64,000 nt of DNA, from assembly GCA_024195265.1 (NCBI GenBank), contig JAJLRJ010000011.1, positions 1,748,866-1,812,865 of the forward strand, written 5' to 3'. Position numbers and translations under genes: made by a program. This stretch comes from Dendrophyllia cribrosa (taxonomy: Eukaryota; Cnidaria; Anthozoa; Scleractinia; Dendrophylliidae). This document shows positions 1 to 10,200 of the stretch, piece after piece. Below the pieces are notes generated by a model. That model was not told the origin of the DNA. It saw only the letters and a list, made by a program, of their open reading frames with translations, and did not search any database. The number at the start of each line of letters is the position of its first letter. Positions within the stretch are counted from its first letter, which is position 1.

Positions 1-13
1 AGGGAAAGTACAA

Positions 14-1767
14 TCAGTCTGATTTGATAATTTGATTATTGCGGAGATCTAAGCATGAAATAATGAATTTCACCAAATGAATATTTACAAAATAATTACG
101 AGAGTTCATTAATTCATTGGTAACTTCTGAAGGAGATAACTGTTTTATATTTGGTAGGTGATACCCTATTTTCCTGTAAAATCCGTCCCTAATAATTGAG
201 TATTTAGGACAGTGGAAAAGGAAATGAATTTCATCTTCAATTTCATTAGATCCACAAGTAGGGCACAATCTATCATCTCTCGTGATTTTTTCATATCTAC
301 CAATTTCAATCATTAATTTATGATTACTTATACGAAATTTTACTAATTGTTTTCTGTCATTTGATTTCCTTGTAAGGTCTAAGTAATGAGAAGGCGTATA
401 TTCGTTCTTAAAGATATTATAAAATTCGAGTTTCTTAGAGTGTTGAATGATATGTCGCCAATATAGGATATATTTTTGTTGCATTAAGTTTACATAATGT
501 TCGATTTTAGTTTCAGTTAAGAAAATAGGGTCAAAATCAGGCAAATTATAGAATTCGGATATCCTTATAAGATTAGAGTAGAAGCTATTTTTACCAGAAG
601 AGTGAAGATCTGCGGACATTAAAAAGATCTGTTTAACAATAGAGTTATTGTCCTTACTTTGAAGATATAAGGTATAATTAATTATTTTCTGATTAATAGC
701 TATAATAAGAGGAAACCTTCCTAGTTCAGCTCTACATGCCACATTGGGATGCTTTATTGCTTACTTCTAGATAACGTTTGCAGAATTGTAAATGGATTTT
801 TTCATTCTGCGAGCTGTCCCAAGACTTAAAATCCGGTTTTGTGTACACACCCCAAACTTCGCTATTATATGTTAAAATTGGGGAGATCATCGTGTCAAAG
901 ATTTTACTTGCCAGGGATGGGGACAATTTACTGAAATTTGTATGTTTTCTTAGACTGAAAAGAGCGTGAAGGGCCTTCTCTTTTAGCTGGTCAAGTGCCA
1001 TTGAAAAGTTACCCGTTGAAGAGATTACAGACCCTAGATAAGTGTAGTTTTGGACGATTTCAATCATTTTATTGCCTATGTGAAAACTAGACTTAGTACA
1101 TTTCTTAGCACGTTTCTGAAAGATCATAACTTTGGTCTTTTTTGGATTGATACTTAACATCCACGAGTTGCAATAGGAAGATAACTTATCAAGACAAGTT
1201 TGCAGTCCTGTTTTGGATCTTGAAAGTATGACTAAATCATCCGCATATAAAAGTGAGTTTAATTTTGTGCCATTCGGTAGAACAAAAGGATCCGATAAAA
1301 TATTTTCGAACGAATGTGGTATGTTGTTAACATAGAGGTTAAATAGCAATGGGCTTAAAATACAACCTTGGCGTACACCTCTTGCGTATTGAAAGGGTTG
1401 TGTTTGGCTTTTTCCAATTTTTACGGAACATGTAGAGACACTCGAAGAGTGTGAGGTCACCTTCGCATTTCTCGTGGTCTTCGGATGCCAGAGTTTTATC
1501 CAGTTGGACTAAAACCCAGTCTTGGCTAGATAAATAAACTTGTTCAGCCGAATAGAGGTTACGATAAAAATCGCGACATTCGCGAAGAATATTTTTATTG
1601 GAAGTCACGGTTGAATTGCTGGCACGTAACTCTGTAATTGAGTCGCGTGTCTGTCGCTGATTTTCAAGCTGGTAGAAATACTTGGTCTGTTTTTCCCCCA
1701 GCTCTATCCACTGTTCTTTATTGCGAATGATGACTTCTTGGATTACAAAATTTAAATAAGAAAGGAA
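14..1767 (-). pseudogene. LINE ORF2 reverse transcriptase remnant
   Basis: Translation on the minus strand gives the linker typical of LINE ORF2 (WIELGEKQTKYFYQLE at about 1710-1665), then FYRNLYSAE (about 1560). Next comes an abrupt junction near 1445 into RT motifs GVRQGCILSPLLFN (about 1380-1330) and LYADDLVILSR (about 1245-1215), and finally a C-terminal Cys/His segment CPTCGSNEIEDEIHFLFHCP at about 270-210. The linker and the palm are in different frames, so the missing RT fingers region was lost by deletion. A further frame change falls at 732-742. The protein cannot be made in one piece and is catalytically dead as it stands. Confidence 0.85.
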
Positions 1768-1794
1768 AAACTAAATGTATTCTGGTAGTTGTAG

Positions 1795-2525
1795 TCAAAT
1801 GACGCCATCGTGCAAATGGCCTATTTTGGTTACAGGGGGGGGGGGGGGGGGGGGGGGGGGGGTGTCGTTGCTGGTTGCGGTAGTGGGGGCGGGGGCGGGG
1901 GGGGCCTCTGGTGTTTCCCCGGGCGCTGGAGCCTCGTGGTTCGCCTCACGGCGTTCGCTTTCGGGCAGTCTCAGAGACTCTGGGGCAGTCTTTAACAACG
2001 TGCTCGGAAGACAGGCACCGGTAGCATAGTATTGGCTGACCCGTGTACTTAAAAAAAAACTCGAGCCCTTGAGTGACTAAGTTGCGTGCCTTTTGTAAAC
2101 GTGTGAATTCTACGACACGGATACCGTTCTCGATGTGCTCGTAGCCCGGGGCTTTGAAGCAAGGCCGGCGGACTGCTCGCGCTTTGAGGTCGCCGTATTG
2201 TTCCAGGAGTTGTAGCAGGTTTTCATCGGGGAATTCAACGCATGACACGTGTAGTCGTGTAGTGCTTTTTGCCTTAAAGGCGTAAAGGGATAACGCGGCT
2301 TTCGTAGTCAAAGCCCGATGCCGCCAACCGCGTGGCCGATTCTGTAGATCGGAGGGTGATGTCGAAGCACTTTCCTCCGTAGAGGGGTACAACCCCAACG
2401 ATTTCTTCCTTAAAGTCCGGTAACGACTGCGCTATACTGAGCGAATCAAGAGCCAGGTTTTCCTGCGCTATCAAGCGGACAGTTCTAGTGTGGGCGAACG
2501 GCTGGTGCGCGGGACGCGCGGCCAT
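1795..2525 (-). pseudogene. LINE ORF1 zinc-knuckle protein, frameshifted
   Basis: The likely start is the methionine at 2525 (MAARPAHQPF). The C-terminal half contains a CCHC knuckle, CYRCLSSEHVVKDCP, at about 2035-1990. The N-terminal part (to about 2290) and the rest are in different frames, so at least one indel is present. After the knuckle comes a low-complexity tail whose proline run is encoded by a 28-nt G homopolymer on the plus strand. ORF1 proteins of Tx1-like LINEs bind element RNA; that role is family knowledge. Confidence 0.7.
1835..1862. repeat. (G)28 homopolymer
   Basis: An uninterrupted run of 28 G lies inside the LINE ORF1 tail and adds prolines on the coding strand. It is one of seven G or C homopolymers of at least 24 nt in this window. 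Confidence 0.95.
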
Positions 2526-2640
2526 CTCCACGTAACGCGAGGGCGAGAAAACTCGCGAGACCAAAACCAAAACCACAAAATTGAAAAGCACGCACTCACC
2601 AAAGCGAAGACAGATGGTTACCACACGCTTTCTTGCTTGT

Positions 2641-3130
2641 GGTGAAAAAACGGCACCAAATCTTGTGAAAAAAAAGCTCTCCTTAGTCGTCGAAGTTGAG
2701 GATTATTCTGACTTTTGGCCTTGAAAATGTGGAGCACTGATAAGAACAGATCCCCTAATGCTGTACAGGAAAGTTGTTAGCAGAGGGGCACGGGTTCCCC
2801 TCCTTTTGCAAAAAAAAAATAATGATAAGGCCCAGCCTATAACATTTTCTAAACACGACACGTCTATTGTATAACCAAATTATAGACCCCATTTTAGTCA
2901 CTAGCGTGAAAATGTAAACTTTGTAATCGAAAATTAGTGATTTCCTGTTTTTAATACCCCAAATGGCTACTAAAATAAAACTACGCCCATTTCGCGAACA
3001 TAAATTTCTATTGGCTGATTTGCATCATGTGATGCTTTCATGTACGTATTTTGAGTAGACTTATTGTAAAGGTGCGCTACAACGGCATCTTTACCATATT
3101 CACTATCAATTCTTCTATTTTTTTATTAAC
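2641..3130. other. No gene seen
   Basis: AT-rich sequence between the LINE 5' end and a MITE fragment. I see no convincing ORF, RNA gene or repeat structure here. Confidence 0.6.
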
Positions 3131-3710
3131 CTCACGTTCTAACGCATTAACGAGATGGCTTTAAGAGCCCTTTGATTCTTTCCCCACACATTCCATATTT
3201 ATACTAAGTCCACAGCCACTCCGACCCACCGCCAAAATTTCGCACTTGTTGTGTTCTTCAGTGGTTGCAACTTCCAAAATATGCTGTGGTGGGTCGAGAA
3301 ATTCATCCAGAGTCAAGTCCCAAGGCTACTTCGTTTCGTGGCGGCCCTTTTTTCAGTTCAACGAGCAACGAGCCAAATTCGTAAACGAAGTACAACACCT
3401 AACTCGCTCATTGAGAAAGTGGACTCTGAACTATCTTCAAGCTTAATGATGCTCATCAGGCAGCTACTAAAGATGAAAAATGGCTGTGAACTTACCAAAA
3501 ATCGCAGATACATGATATTGAAGCCTTTATTGCAATTCAAAGAAGCAAAATGACAACGTCAAAATGACGTTTCCAGTAAACTCGAGCCTTCAGTGTTTTA
3601 GAACAGCAGCACTTTCAATGGTAACCCCAAATATGGAGTCACAAAATCCTATGGGGCATGTGTATGCAGAGAATCACTCAAAAACGTAAAAATCCTCAGG
3701 TGTCAATGGG
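3131..3710. mobile_element. piggyBac-like MITE, 5'-truncated copy
   Basis: About 580 bp is a diverged copy of the right part of the full element at 60129-61139. It ends with GTGTCAATGGG followed by TTAA (3711-3714), the same terminus and TTAA flank as the full copy. Homology fades upstream of about 3131, so the left end is lost. Short ORFs shared by both copies have no recognisable domain and are probably fortuitous. Confidence 0.75.
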
Positions 3711-3714
3711 TTAA

Positions 3715-3965
3715 AGAAACTAAAACTATGTAAAATGGGACCAAAAAAGGTTCACAGTACCCTTAAGACTTGTCTGTAGTTCATTCTTGCGTGTTTGAAC
3801 TTCTTTAAAACTCTTGTATCCAGGCAAAAATTTCACACTCAAACTCATTAAGTGTGCAATTAAAATAATTATACAATAATTGCAGTTATTATTATTGTTA
3901 TTGTTATTATTATTATTATTACAAGTGAAACCGGAAATAATATATTATAATTAAATAATTTTAAC
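3715..3965. repeat. AT-rich spacer with ATT microsatellite
   Basis: Contains a TTA/ATT run at about 3887-3921 and otherwise AT-rich unique-looking DNA. No gene is seen. Confidence 0.7.
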
Positions 3966-4178
3966 ATAGGTAAACGCTTTTTTTTTTTCGTTTGTCTAAC
4001 GATGGAGTCACTTTAAGATGTTGATCGCGTCGTTTCGACTGCTATTACCCACACTGGTACACCCGTAGAGTTAAAGAGGCCATCCACATAAGACTTCATC
4101 CTAATAACATCAACAGAGATAGTGGAATTGAAATTCCCGAAGCGTGGATGCCTACAACCCGGGGGGAGGACTCCCATA

Positions 4179-4731
4179 CTATCGATCTCAGACGTCCTTG
4201 GACAAGGGATTTTTTTCAGCCCGCTTCACGGGCCGTTGGTTTCAGTCTGCGGTTAAAAAAATGTCGTCACGTGATGACATTTTTTTGGCTCTGCGGTTTC
4301 AAAAATGTTGATCACGTGATGCTTTATTTTCGACTTCCCACGGCCGTGAATTATCCCAGACGTTTTTAACGGTTTGTCTGCTCACGTTAAATTTCCTTGC
4401 CACATCACTGTAATTACCCATAAAGAAACCTGTAGTAAAGTCGCCACCGGCCTGTACTATCGTATCTATTATTCCGCTTCTTATGTCATTGGACAAAGCT
4501 TTCCCTGGATGATAGCTTCGGCCGGTTTTACTCCCCAACATCTTTGATCACTTTGCCGGTTTTCTTTTTGGCGCGAGTAACCGAATGGCGTCACGTGATC
4601 AACATTTTTGAAACCGCAGAGCCAAAAAAATGTCATCACGTGACGACATTTTTTTAACCGCAGACTGAAATCAACAGCTCGTGAAGCGGGCCGAAAAAAA
4701 TCCCTTGTCCAAGGACGTCTGAGATCGATAG
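4179..4731. mobile_element. Tc1/mariner-like element with long TIRs, TA target duplication
   Basis: 553 bp with inverted repeats of about 147 bp starting CTATCGATCTCAGACGTCC. It is flanked by TA at 4177-4178 and 4732-4733. It interrupts the left TIR of the surrounding element. The uninterrupted right TIR (CCCATATGTGG) shows the empty site, which confirms duplication of TA. The interior encodes only an N-terminal DNA-binding fragment of a transposase. Confidence 0.85.
4299..4541 (-). pseudogene. N-terminal helix-turn-helix fragment of a Tc1/IS630-type transposase
   Basis: An 80-codon ORF has the paired-like helix-turn-helix signature of transposase N-termini: LSNDIRSGIIDTIVQAGGD and then YSDVARKFNVSRQTVKNVW. 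Family knowledge says this domain binds the element's TIRs. The catalytic DDE/D domain is missing, and the reading frame runs into the right-hand side of the left TIR, consistent with an internal deletion derivative. Confidence 0.6.
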
Positions 4732-5361
4732 TATGTGGTCGGGTGGGGGTGCTCGTCGTATCTTTTAGGGGTTAAAATTCGGGATCTAGGTATCTTTTAG
4801 GGTATATGATGAAAAAAACTTATTTTCCCAGAAAATGGTATCTTTTAGGGTGTTCCTGGCGAAAGACGAGTCGCTAGTGCCTTCCCGTGTTCCTTCTGAT
4901 CGTAGCTGGAATTCGAGCCCATGTATAGTCAGATCTATTTATTTCCAGCACTGTAGGCGCATTGTTCGAGCACATATTTGGTAAAAAAATGGTATCTTTT
5001 AGGGGTAAAATTCTGGTTGACCACGCCCACTTTGGTACCTTTTAGGGTTCCACTTTTTTTTCCCGACGAGCACCCCGCCCGACCACATATGGGAGTCCCC
5101 CCCCGGGGCCTACAATCAAGAAGCACAACAGCCGACCGATATCAAATCGGACCGGAGAGGGAACAACATCTTTTCGGAATAATAATGAGGATCGAAATGC
5201 ACCAATAGCAATAAGCCAACGTGCTACATAAGCGACACATAACCAATCGACCTCATCGCCTGATGAAAACTAGCAGTAATAGCAGTCGAAACGTCGCGAT
5301 CAACATCTTAAAAGTGACTCCATCGTGAGACAAACGAATAAAAAAAAGCGTTTACCTATCT

Positions 5362-6993
5362 TACACACCGCGATGAACAACAACCACATTTTTAGTAACA
5401 ATTTTAACATATTCCGTAGACTATAGTCCAGAAAAGAACTTCAACAACGTTGAAGAAAAATCTGCGCCGTTCAAGTAAATCCTGTAAATAAACATGTGTA
5501 CACCACATGGCCTGCTTTTCAAAGGTGCTACATGTAATTGTGGTGTTGGGAGGGTTCATACTAACTATATAGTTTGAGGGGGCAGCAAAAAAAAATGCGC
5601 TGACCCTTAAGAGTAAATAGAGGTTATTCAGCGTGAAGTTGTGTAATACGGCTGAGTATTTACTGACGAGTAAAAATGCCCAGCCGTATTGCACAACTTT
5701 TCATTGAATAATAATTATTGTTTATTATACCGATTACGACAGAAATCTCCTCCTAAAACTAAGTTTTTGAAGCTGTTTTTGCTAGTGCACGGTCAGAAGA
5801 ATGTCATATTTGCACTCGTTTTGATGCATATTTGCACTCTAGAATGCTGTCAAATAATAATGTATCATACATTGTATTTGCAATGTCAAATGCTACATGT
5901 ATGTTGCATAATAACACCATTTACATTGATTTATAATACAGCAGTATTTGAAAAAATATATATTTATTTAAATTTAAATGATAATACATTAAAAAGACTT
6001 TCTGATACACATAAAAGGTTATTGATTTGACAAAATGTACTGGTCATTATTATAAAAACTATTGTCACTTTCCATATCTTCCCCATATCAACCAGTGTAC
6101 ATTCACTTGGAAGATGACAAAGCTTTTGAAAAAAGTAAGAACGTTGTCATGATGCTTAAATTCTCTATTCTGTATGATCTGGGGATGATCAAACAGTACA
6201 TGTACATGTATATAACCAATTCACTAAGAAGAATGTCCTATCCATCGAGTGATCTAAATCACTTTGACAGCTCTTCAAATTTTTTTGTTTATAATTACTT
6301 TAATTTACTATTTTGTTTTCATGTTTTTAAGAAAGAAAGGAATCCAGTTTGGCAATGTTTCAATGTACACTGTACATGTACCTCAATACAACCTTAAATT
6401 TTTGCAATAATCACTGGGTGGCCATTTTCCCAGCACCCAAAAATGGCCACAAACAGAACTTCAGAAAGCAATGTACCCTGGTTGAGAATGACCCTTTAAT
6501 GATTTAAAGGGAAGGTCAGATATTTACATTACAATGCTTTTTACAAACAGACAGTATCAATATTAATTGAAAATATTTTAGTCATTGTAAAAAATTCCAT
6601 TCACTGTTTCAGTCGTTGTAGAAAATCCACCTTATGCGTATACTGAATATACCAAGGGATGCCTCTTCAGCAGTCTGATGAAATAGAAAACTTAATTTAA
6701 GCATGTTCGTACTTATTGTTTATGTGCATCCTTACTGCACATACAGTTCATGTCACAATGCCATGATACATCATGCAACTCAGCCCGCGCACAGAGGAAG
6801 AAAACTAACCACATGAACAGCTGTGAGCCATTGCATTCACTTTGCAAAATAAAAGTTGGTGTCACCTCCATTTTTTTGCATTCATTTTTTTTAAGTCATT
6901 TATTTATCCGGGGACATCTGATTACCATAAATACACACTGTGGCTAGTTTAAACACTACCCTGGCCCTGACATGAGTTACTTATTACCAAGCT
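5362..6993. other. No gene seen; one short hairpin
   Basis: AT-rich DNA. The only structure found is an inverted repeat (5636-5654 and 5681-5699, AAGTTGTGTAATACGGCTG with one mismatch) around a 26-nt loop. Open frames in this stretch are low-complexity and lack domain signatures. Confidence 0.55.
5636..5699. repeat. Inverted repeat hairpin
   Basis: 19-nt arms with one mismatch and a 26-nt loop. It may be the end-to-end remnant of a small TIR element. Confidence 0.7.
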
Positions 6994-6998
6994 ATAGC

Positions 6999-7139
6999 TG
7001 TAATGTATTTCCCACCGCTACGTACAGCTCCACTCGAATAACAACCGCTCACTCTTCACCCACACTCGTACCCTCGTTTGGTCATGTGACCCGCCGTTTC
7101 CCGCGTTAAGATAGTCCCGGATGTACACAGGACACTACA
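6999..7139 (-). repeat. Gypsy 3' LTR
   Basis: 141 bp, the downstream LTR in element orientation. Identical by eye to 11452-11592. Confidence 0.97.
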
Positions 7140-7154
7140 TCTTCCTCTTTCTCC
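7140..7154 (-). other. Gypsy polypurine tract
   Basis: On the minus strand GGAGAAAGAGGAAGA abuts the 3' LTR. Its position and purine content fit the plus-strand primer of reverse transcription. Confidence 0.8.
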
Positions 7155-7291
7155 GCTTACAAACATAAGTAGGGTAAATAACATATATAACTATAGATAA
7201 TGTCAACAAAGTCCCTAAAGCAAATAGAAGCATTTGTAAATGCACAATAATTATTAAAGTTGCTACTGTCACAGCAATGTCACAGCCACCC

Positions 7292-10200
7292 CTAAGTGGC
7301 AACATAGTCCTTAAATCTCTCGGGAGGTCGACTGACTCTCCCAGATCTTCTTGGTAGAGGCTGTGGCCAGATTGGAACCTGATCTTCCACTGGACTTGCA
7401 CTTGCACTCATCTCCGGGCAGGGTGTGACTTGTCCATATGTCTGCTCACCCGGTACCGCTGCAGGATGCTCAAAGCTCGGTTCCTCTGGCTCTTTTACTG
7501 GAGTCACAAACCGCTTGACATGCTGGATGTTTCGCTTGTACTCCACGCCTTGCGGTGACTTCAACTGGACCTGATCCCCATAACGTGCTGTCACTTGATA
7601 TGGCTCTTTCTCATAGTGTGGCGACAACTTATTCTCCTTTCTCTTCTCCAGTAGTACAACATCCCCCTTTTGTATGTCCTTCTCCGCGGCCTGGTGCCTC
7701 CTGTCAACATGATCTGCACCAATTTGCTTTCTCTCTGCGTCGCGATCTCTAGTTTGCTGATGTCCCAGCTCCTCAGGTTCATTCAAGTCAGTCAGTTCTG
7801 GTAATTTGGTGAACATTTTCCTCCCGTACAGTAATTCTGCTGGGCTCTTGCCAGTCGTTGTGTGTGGAGTGGAACGATATGCTAGAAGGAACTTGTTCAA
7901 CTCCCATCTCCAGTCTCTCTTCTCAGCATGGGCGACTCTCATTGCTTTCAAAATGGAACGATTTTGTCTCTCGACTTCTCCGTTTGCTCTTGGCCAGAGT
8001 GGTGTGGTCAATCTATGCTTGATGCCCATCTCATTCAAATACTCTTCCATTTCTACAGACACCAGGTTGGCTCCGTTGTCTGTTCTCAGCGTACTGGGTA
8101 CCCCATATCTAGAAAACTGCTTGTCTAGGCACTTGACAATCACCTCCGAGGTGGTAGATTTAATTATGTCAACCTCTACCCATCGGCTGAAGTAGTCCAC
8201 TAAGACTAGCAAGTGTTCTCCAGTTGGCATTGGACCAAGTAAGTCCAATGCTAGATCTTGCCATGGCCTTTCTGGCATTTTCGTCGTTTTCACCGGTGGA
8301 GTCACAGTCTCCTTTGTGACGAGTTGACAGCCATAGCATTCTCGGCACTTGCGTTCCGCTTCCCTATCAACACCCGGCCACCACACCTTACTCCTCAGTC
8401 TCTCCTTCATCTTCACTATCCCCTGGTGACCTTCATGCGCCAGTTCCACAATTCTCTGCCTCAACACCTTGGGAATCACAATTCTCGTTCCGCGCAAGAT
8501 AACGTGACCAATGAAAGTCAGTTCGTTGCGTACCATCACATATGGCTTTGGGGCTTTCTCCCAGTTTCCACTAACAAGGCAATTACGCACTATTTGTAAC
8601 TCTTCATCTTCCGCTGAGACACTCTCTATCTCCTGAATCTTAAGCGCTACAGGCACTGCTTCAAGGGTAACCATCCGAATGTGCTCATCATCCTGACGAT
8701 ACTTCGTTGATGCTGGGATCGTTGTCAAACGTGACAAGGCGTCTGCAATATTATCTTTCGACTTGACACAGCATACCTTATAGTTATATGGCTGCAGTCT
8801 CAACACCCATCGCTCAATGCGTGCTGATGGTTTTGATCCCCTGGAATAGATCACCTTCAAGGCCTCATGGTCTGTCACCAAATCAAAGGTCTGTAGCCCA
8901 AACAAGTACAAATTGAATCGTTCGCAGGCCCACACTAATGCTAGCGCTTCCTTCTCTGTCTGGCTGTACCTCCTTTCCACACTGCTAAGGCTCCTGCTCG
9001 CGTAGCAAACGGCTCGACCTTCACCATTCTTTTCTTGGACCAACACCGCACCTAGCCCCACAGGACTCGCATCAGCTATCACTCGAGTGTGCGCATCTTT
9101 GTCAAAATAGGCAAGAACAGGTGCTTTGGCTAACCGCTTTTTCAGTTCCTGAAACGACTTGTCTTGCTCGCTGCCCCATACAAAGGGTACCCCCTGCCTG
9201 GAAACTGCTCGTAAAGGTTCTGCAAGTGTTGCGAAATTGGGAATAAAACGTGCACTGAAGCCAACCATCCCAAGAAAACTTCTGACCTCTGTCGGCGTAG
9301 TCGGACGACTCGACTCAAGCACAGCACGGACCTTCTCCTCCGTTGGACCGATACCATACTTTGACACTAGGAGCCCCATGAAGACCACCTTGCCCATTCG
9401 GAACCGGCACTTTTCAGGGTTGAGAGTAAGATTCTTTTCCTCCAATCGCTGTATCACTCTGTGGAGACTCCGGTCATGTTCTTCATTGTCCCTGCCATGT
9501 ACTATCAAATCATCAGCGATGTTCTGAACCCCGTCAATGTCTGAGACCACTTGTCTTATAATCTGCTGATACTTTTCAGGTGCAGAATTTACTCCGAAAC
9601 TCAGTCTCTTGTACCTGAATAACCCATCATGTGTAGCAAATGTGGTAATGTCTCTGGAGTCCTCGTCCAACTCGATTTGGTGAAATCCCAGACGGAGATC
9701 CAGTTTTGAGAACACGGCACTACCATTGAGGTTCTCTAGTACTTCATCTACTGTCGGTATGGGTATCCTTTCACGAATGATGGCCTCATTTGCTTTCCGC
9801 ATGTCTACACACAGCCTGATATCCCCTGATGCCTTCGGCGCCACCACAACAGGACTTATCCACGACGTCGGCCCATCGACCCGCTCAACTATATCCTTGG
9901 AAATGAGGTCTTCCACTTTCGCAGTTACCTTCTCTCGTAGTGCGAACGGGACACGCCTTGGCTTCTGAGCTATCGGAGTCACCTTCGAGTCCGTGTGTAG
10001 TTTCAACTTGTAATCCCTAAGCTTTCCAACACCGTCAAAAACCTTCGGGTACTTGGCCTGAAGAGCCGAAGCGAAATCCTCACCGACAACATTGCATTGT
10101 GCATATTCACCACTGGCCCCAAGACCAATTCGAAGCAGACCCAGCGCTTTTGAAGTTATATGGCCTAGCAGACACCTTCCACTCTTGACAACCACAAAGT

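Larger units (their letters stand above)
1..2640 (-). mobile_element. LINE (L1/Tx1-like) retrotransposon, degraded copy A
   Basis: A non-LTR retrotransposon lies on the minus strand and its 3' end is close to, or cut by, the window start. It has the order ORF1 (zinc-knuckle protein, 2525 to 1795) and then ORF2 remnants (about 1767 to 14). The ORF2 endonuclease is absent: only a short stretch separates the ORF1 stop from the pre-RT linker. The core of the RT fingers is deleted near 1445, and a frameshift lies near 735. The 3' part matches a second copy at 51771-53384. The clade (L1/Tx1-like) is inferred from the CCHC ORF1 and the linker style. Confidence 0.85.
4158..5107. mobile_element. G/C-ended TIR element with 8-bp target duplication (hAT-like)
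   Basis: Terminal inverted repeats of about 45 bp begin CCCGGGGGG and continue GGACTCCCATA (left, interrupted by a nested insertion) and the same in reverse at the right end. Flanking copies of GCCTACAA at 4150-4157 and 5108-5115 are a perfect 8-bp target duplication, pointing to a hAT-type element. The interior has five copies of a TATCTTTTAGGG-like motif (about 4759, 4791, 4841, 4992 and 5034). No transposase of its own is visible, so it is non-autonomous. Confidence 0.75.
3966..5361 (+). mobile_element. Penelope-like retroelement 3' remnant with inverted terminal arm
   Basis: If the nested insertion 4158-5107 (plus one copy of its target duplication) is ignored, one plus-strand reading frame runs from about 4050 to a TAA near 5231. 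It includes RRVKEAIHIRLHPNNINRD and PEAWMPT, which resemble the C-terminal GIY-YIG endonuclease end of Penelope-like elements. The 3' flank (5279-5361) reappears inverted at 3966-4050, about 80 bp per arm, so the copy carries the kind of inverted terminal fragment often seen in this class. The identification rests on recalled family resemblance. Confidence 0.6.

Noticed and set aside
3246..3553. Short ORFs in the piggyBac-like MITE, also in the copy at 60522-60875
   Set aside because: Frames differ between copies, with indels, and show no conserved domain; probably chance frames in a non-coding element.
5404..5694. 96-codon minus-strand ORF
   Set aside because: Hydrophobic low-information sequence overlapping a hairpin. 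No start context or homologue recognised.
6062..6397. 111-codon plus-strand ORF
   Set aside because: AT-rich DNA, no ATG-supported start and no domain; composition like surrounding non-coding DNA.
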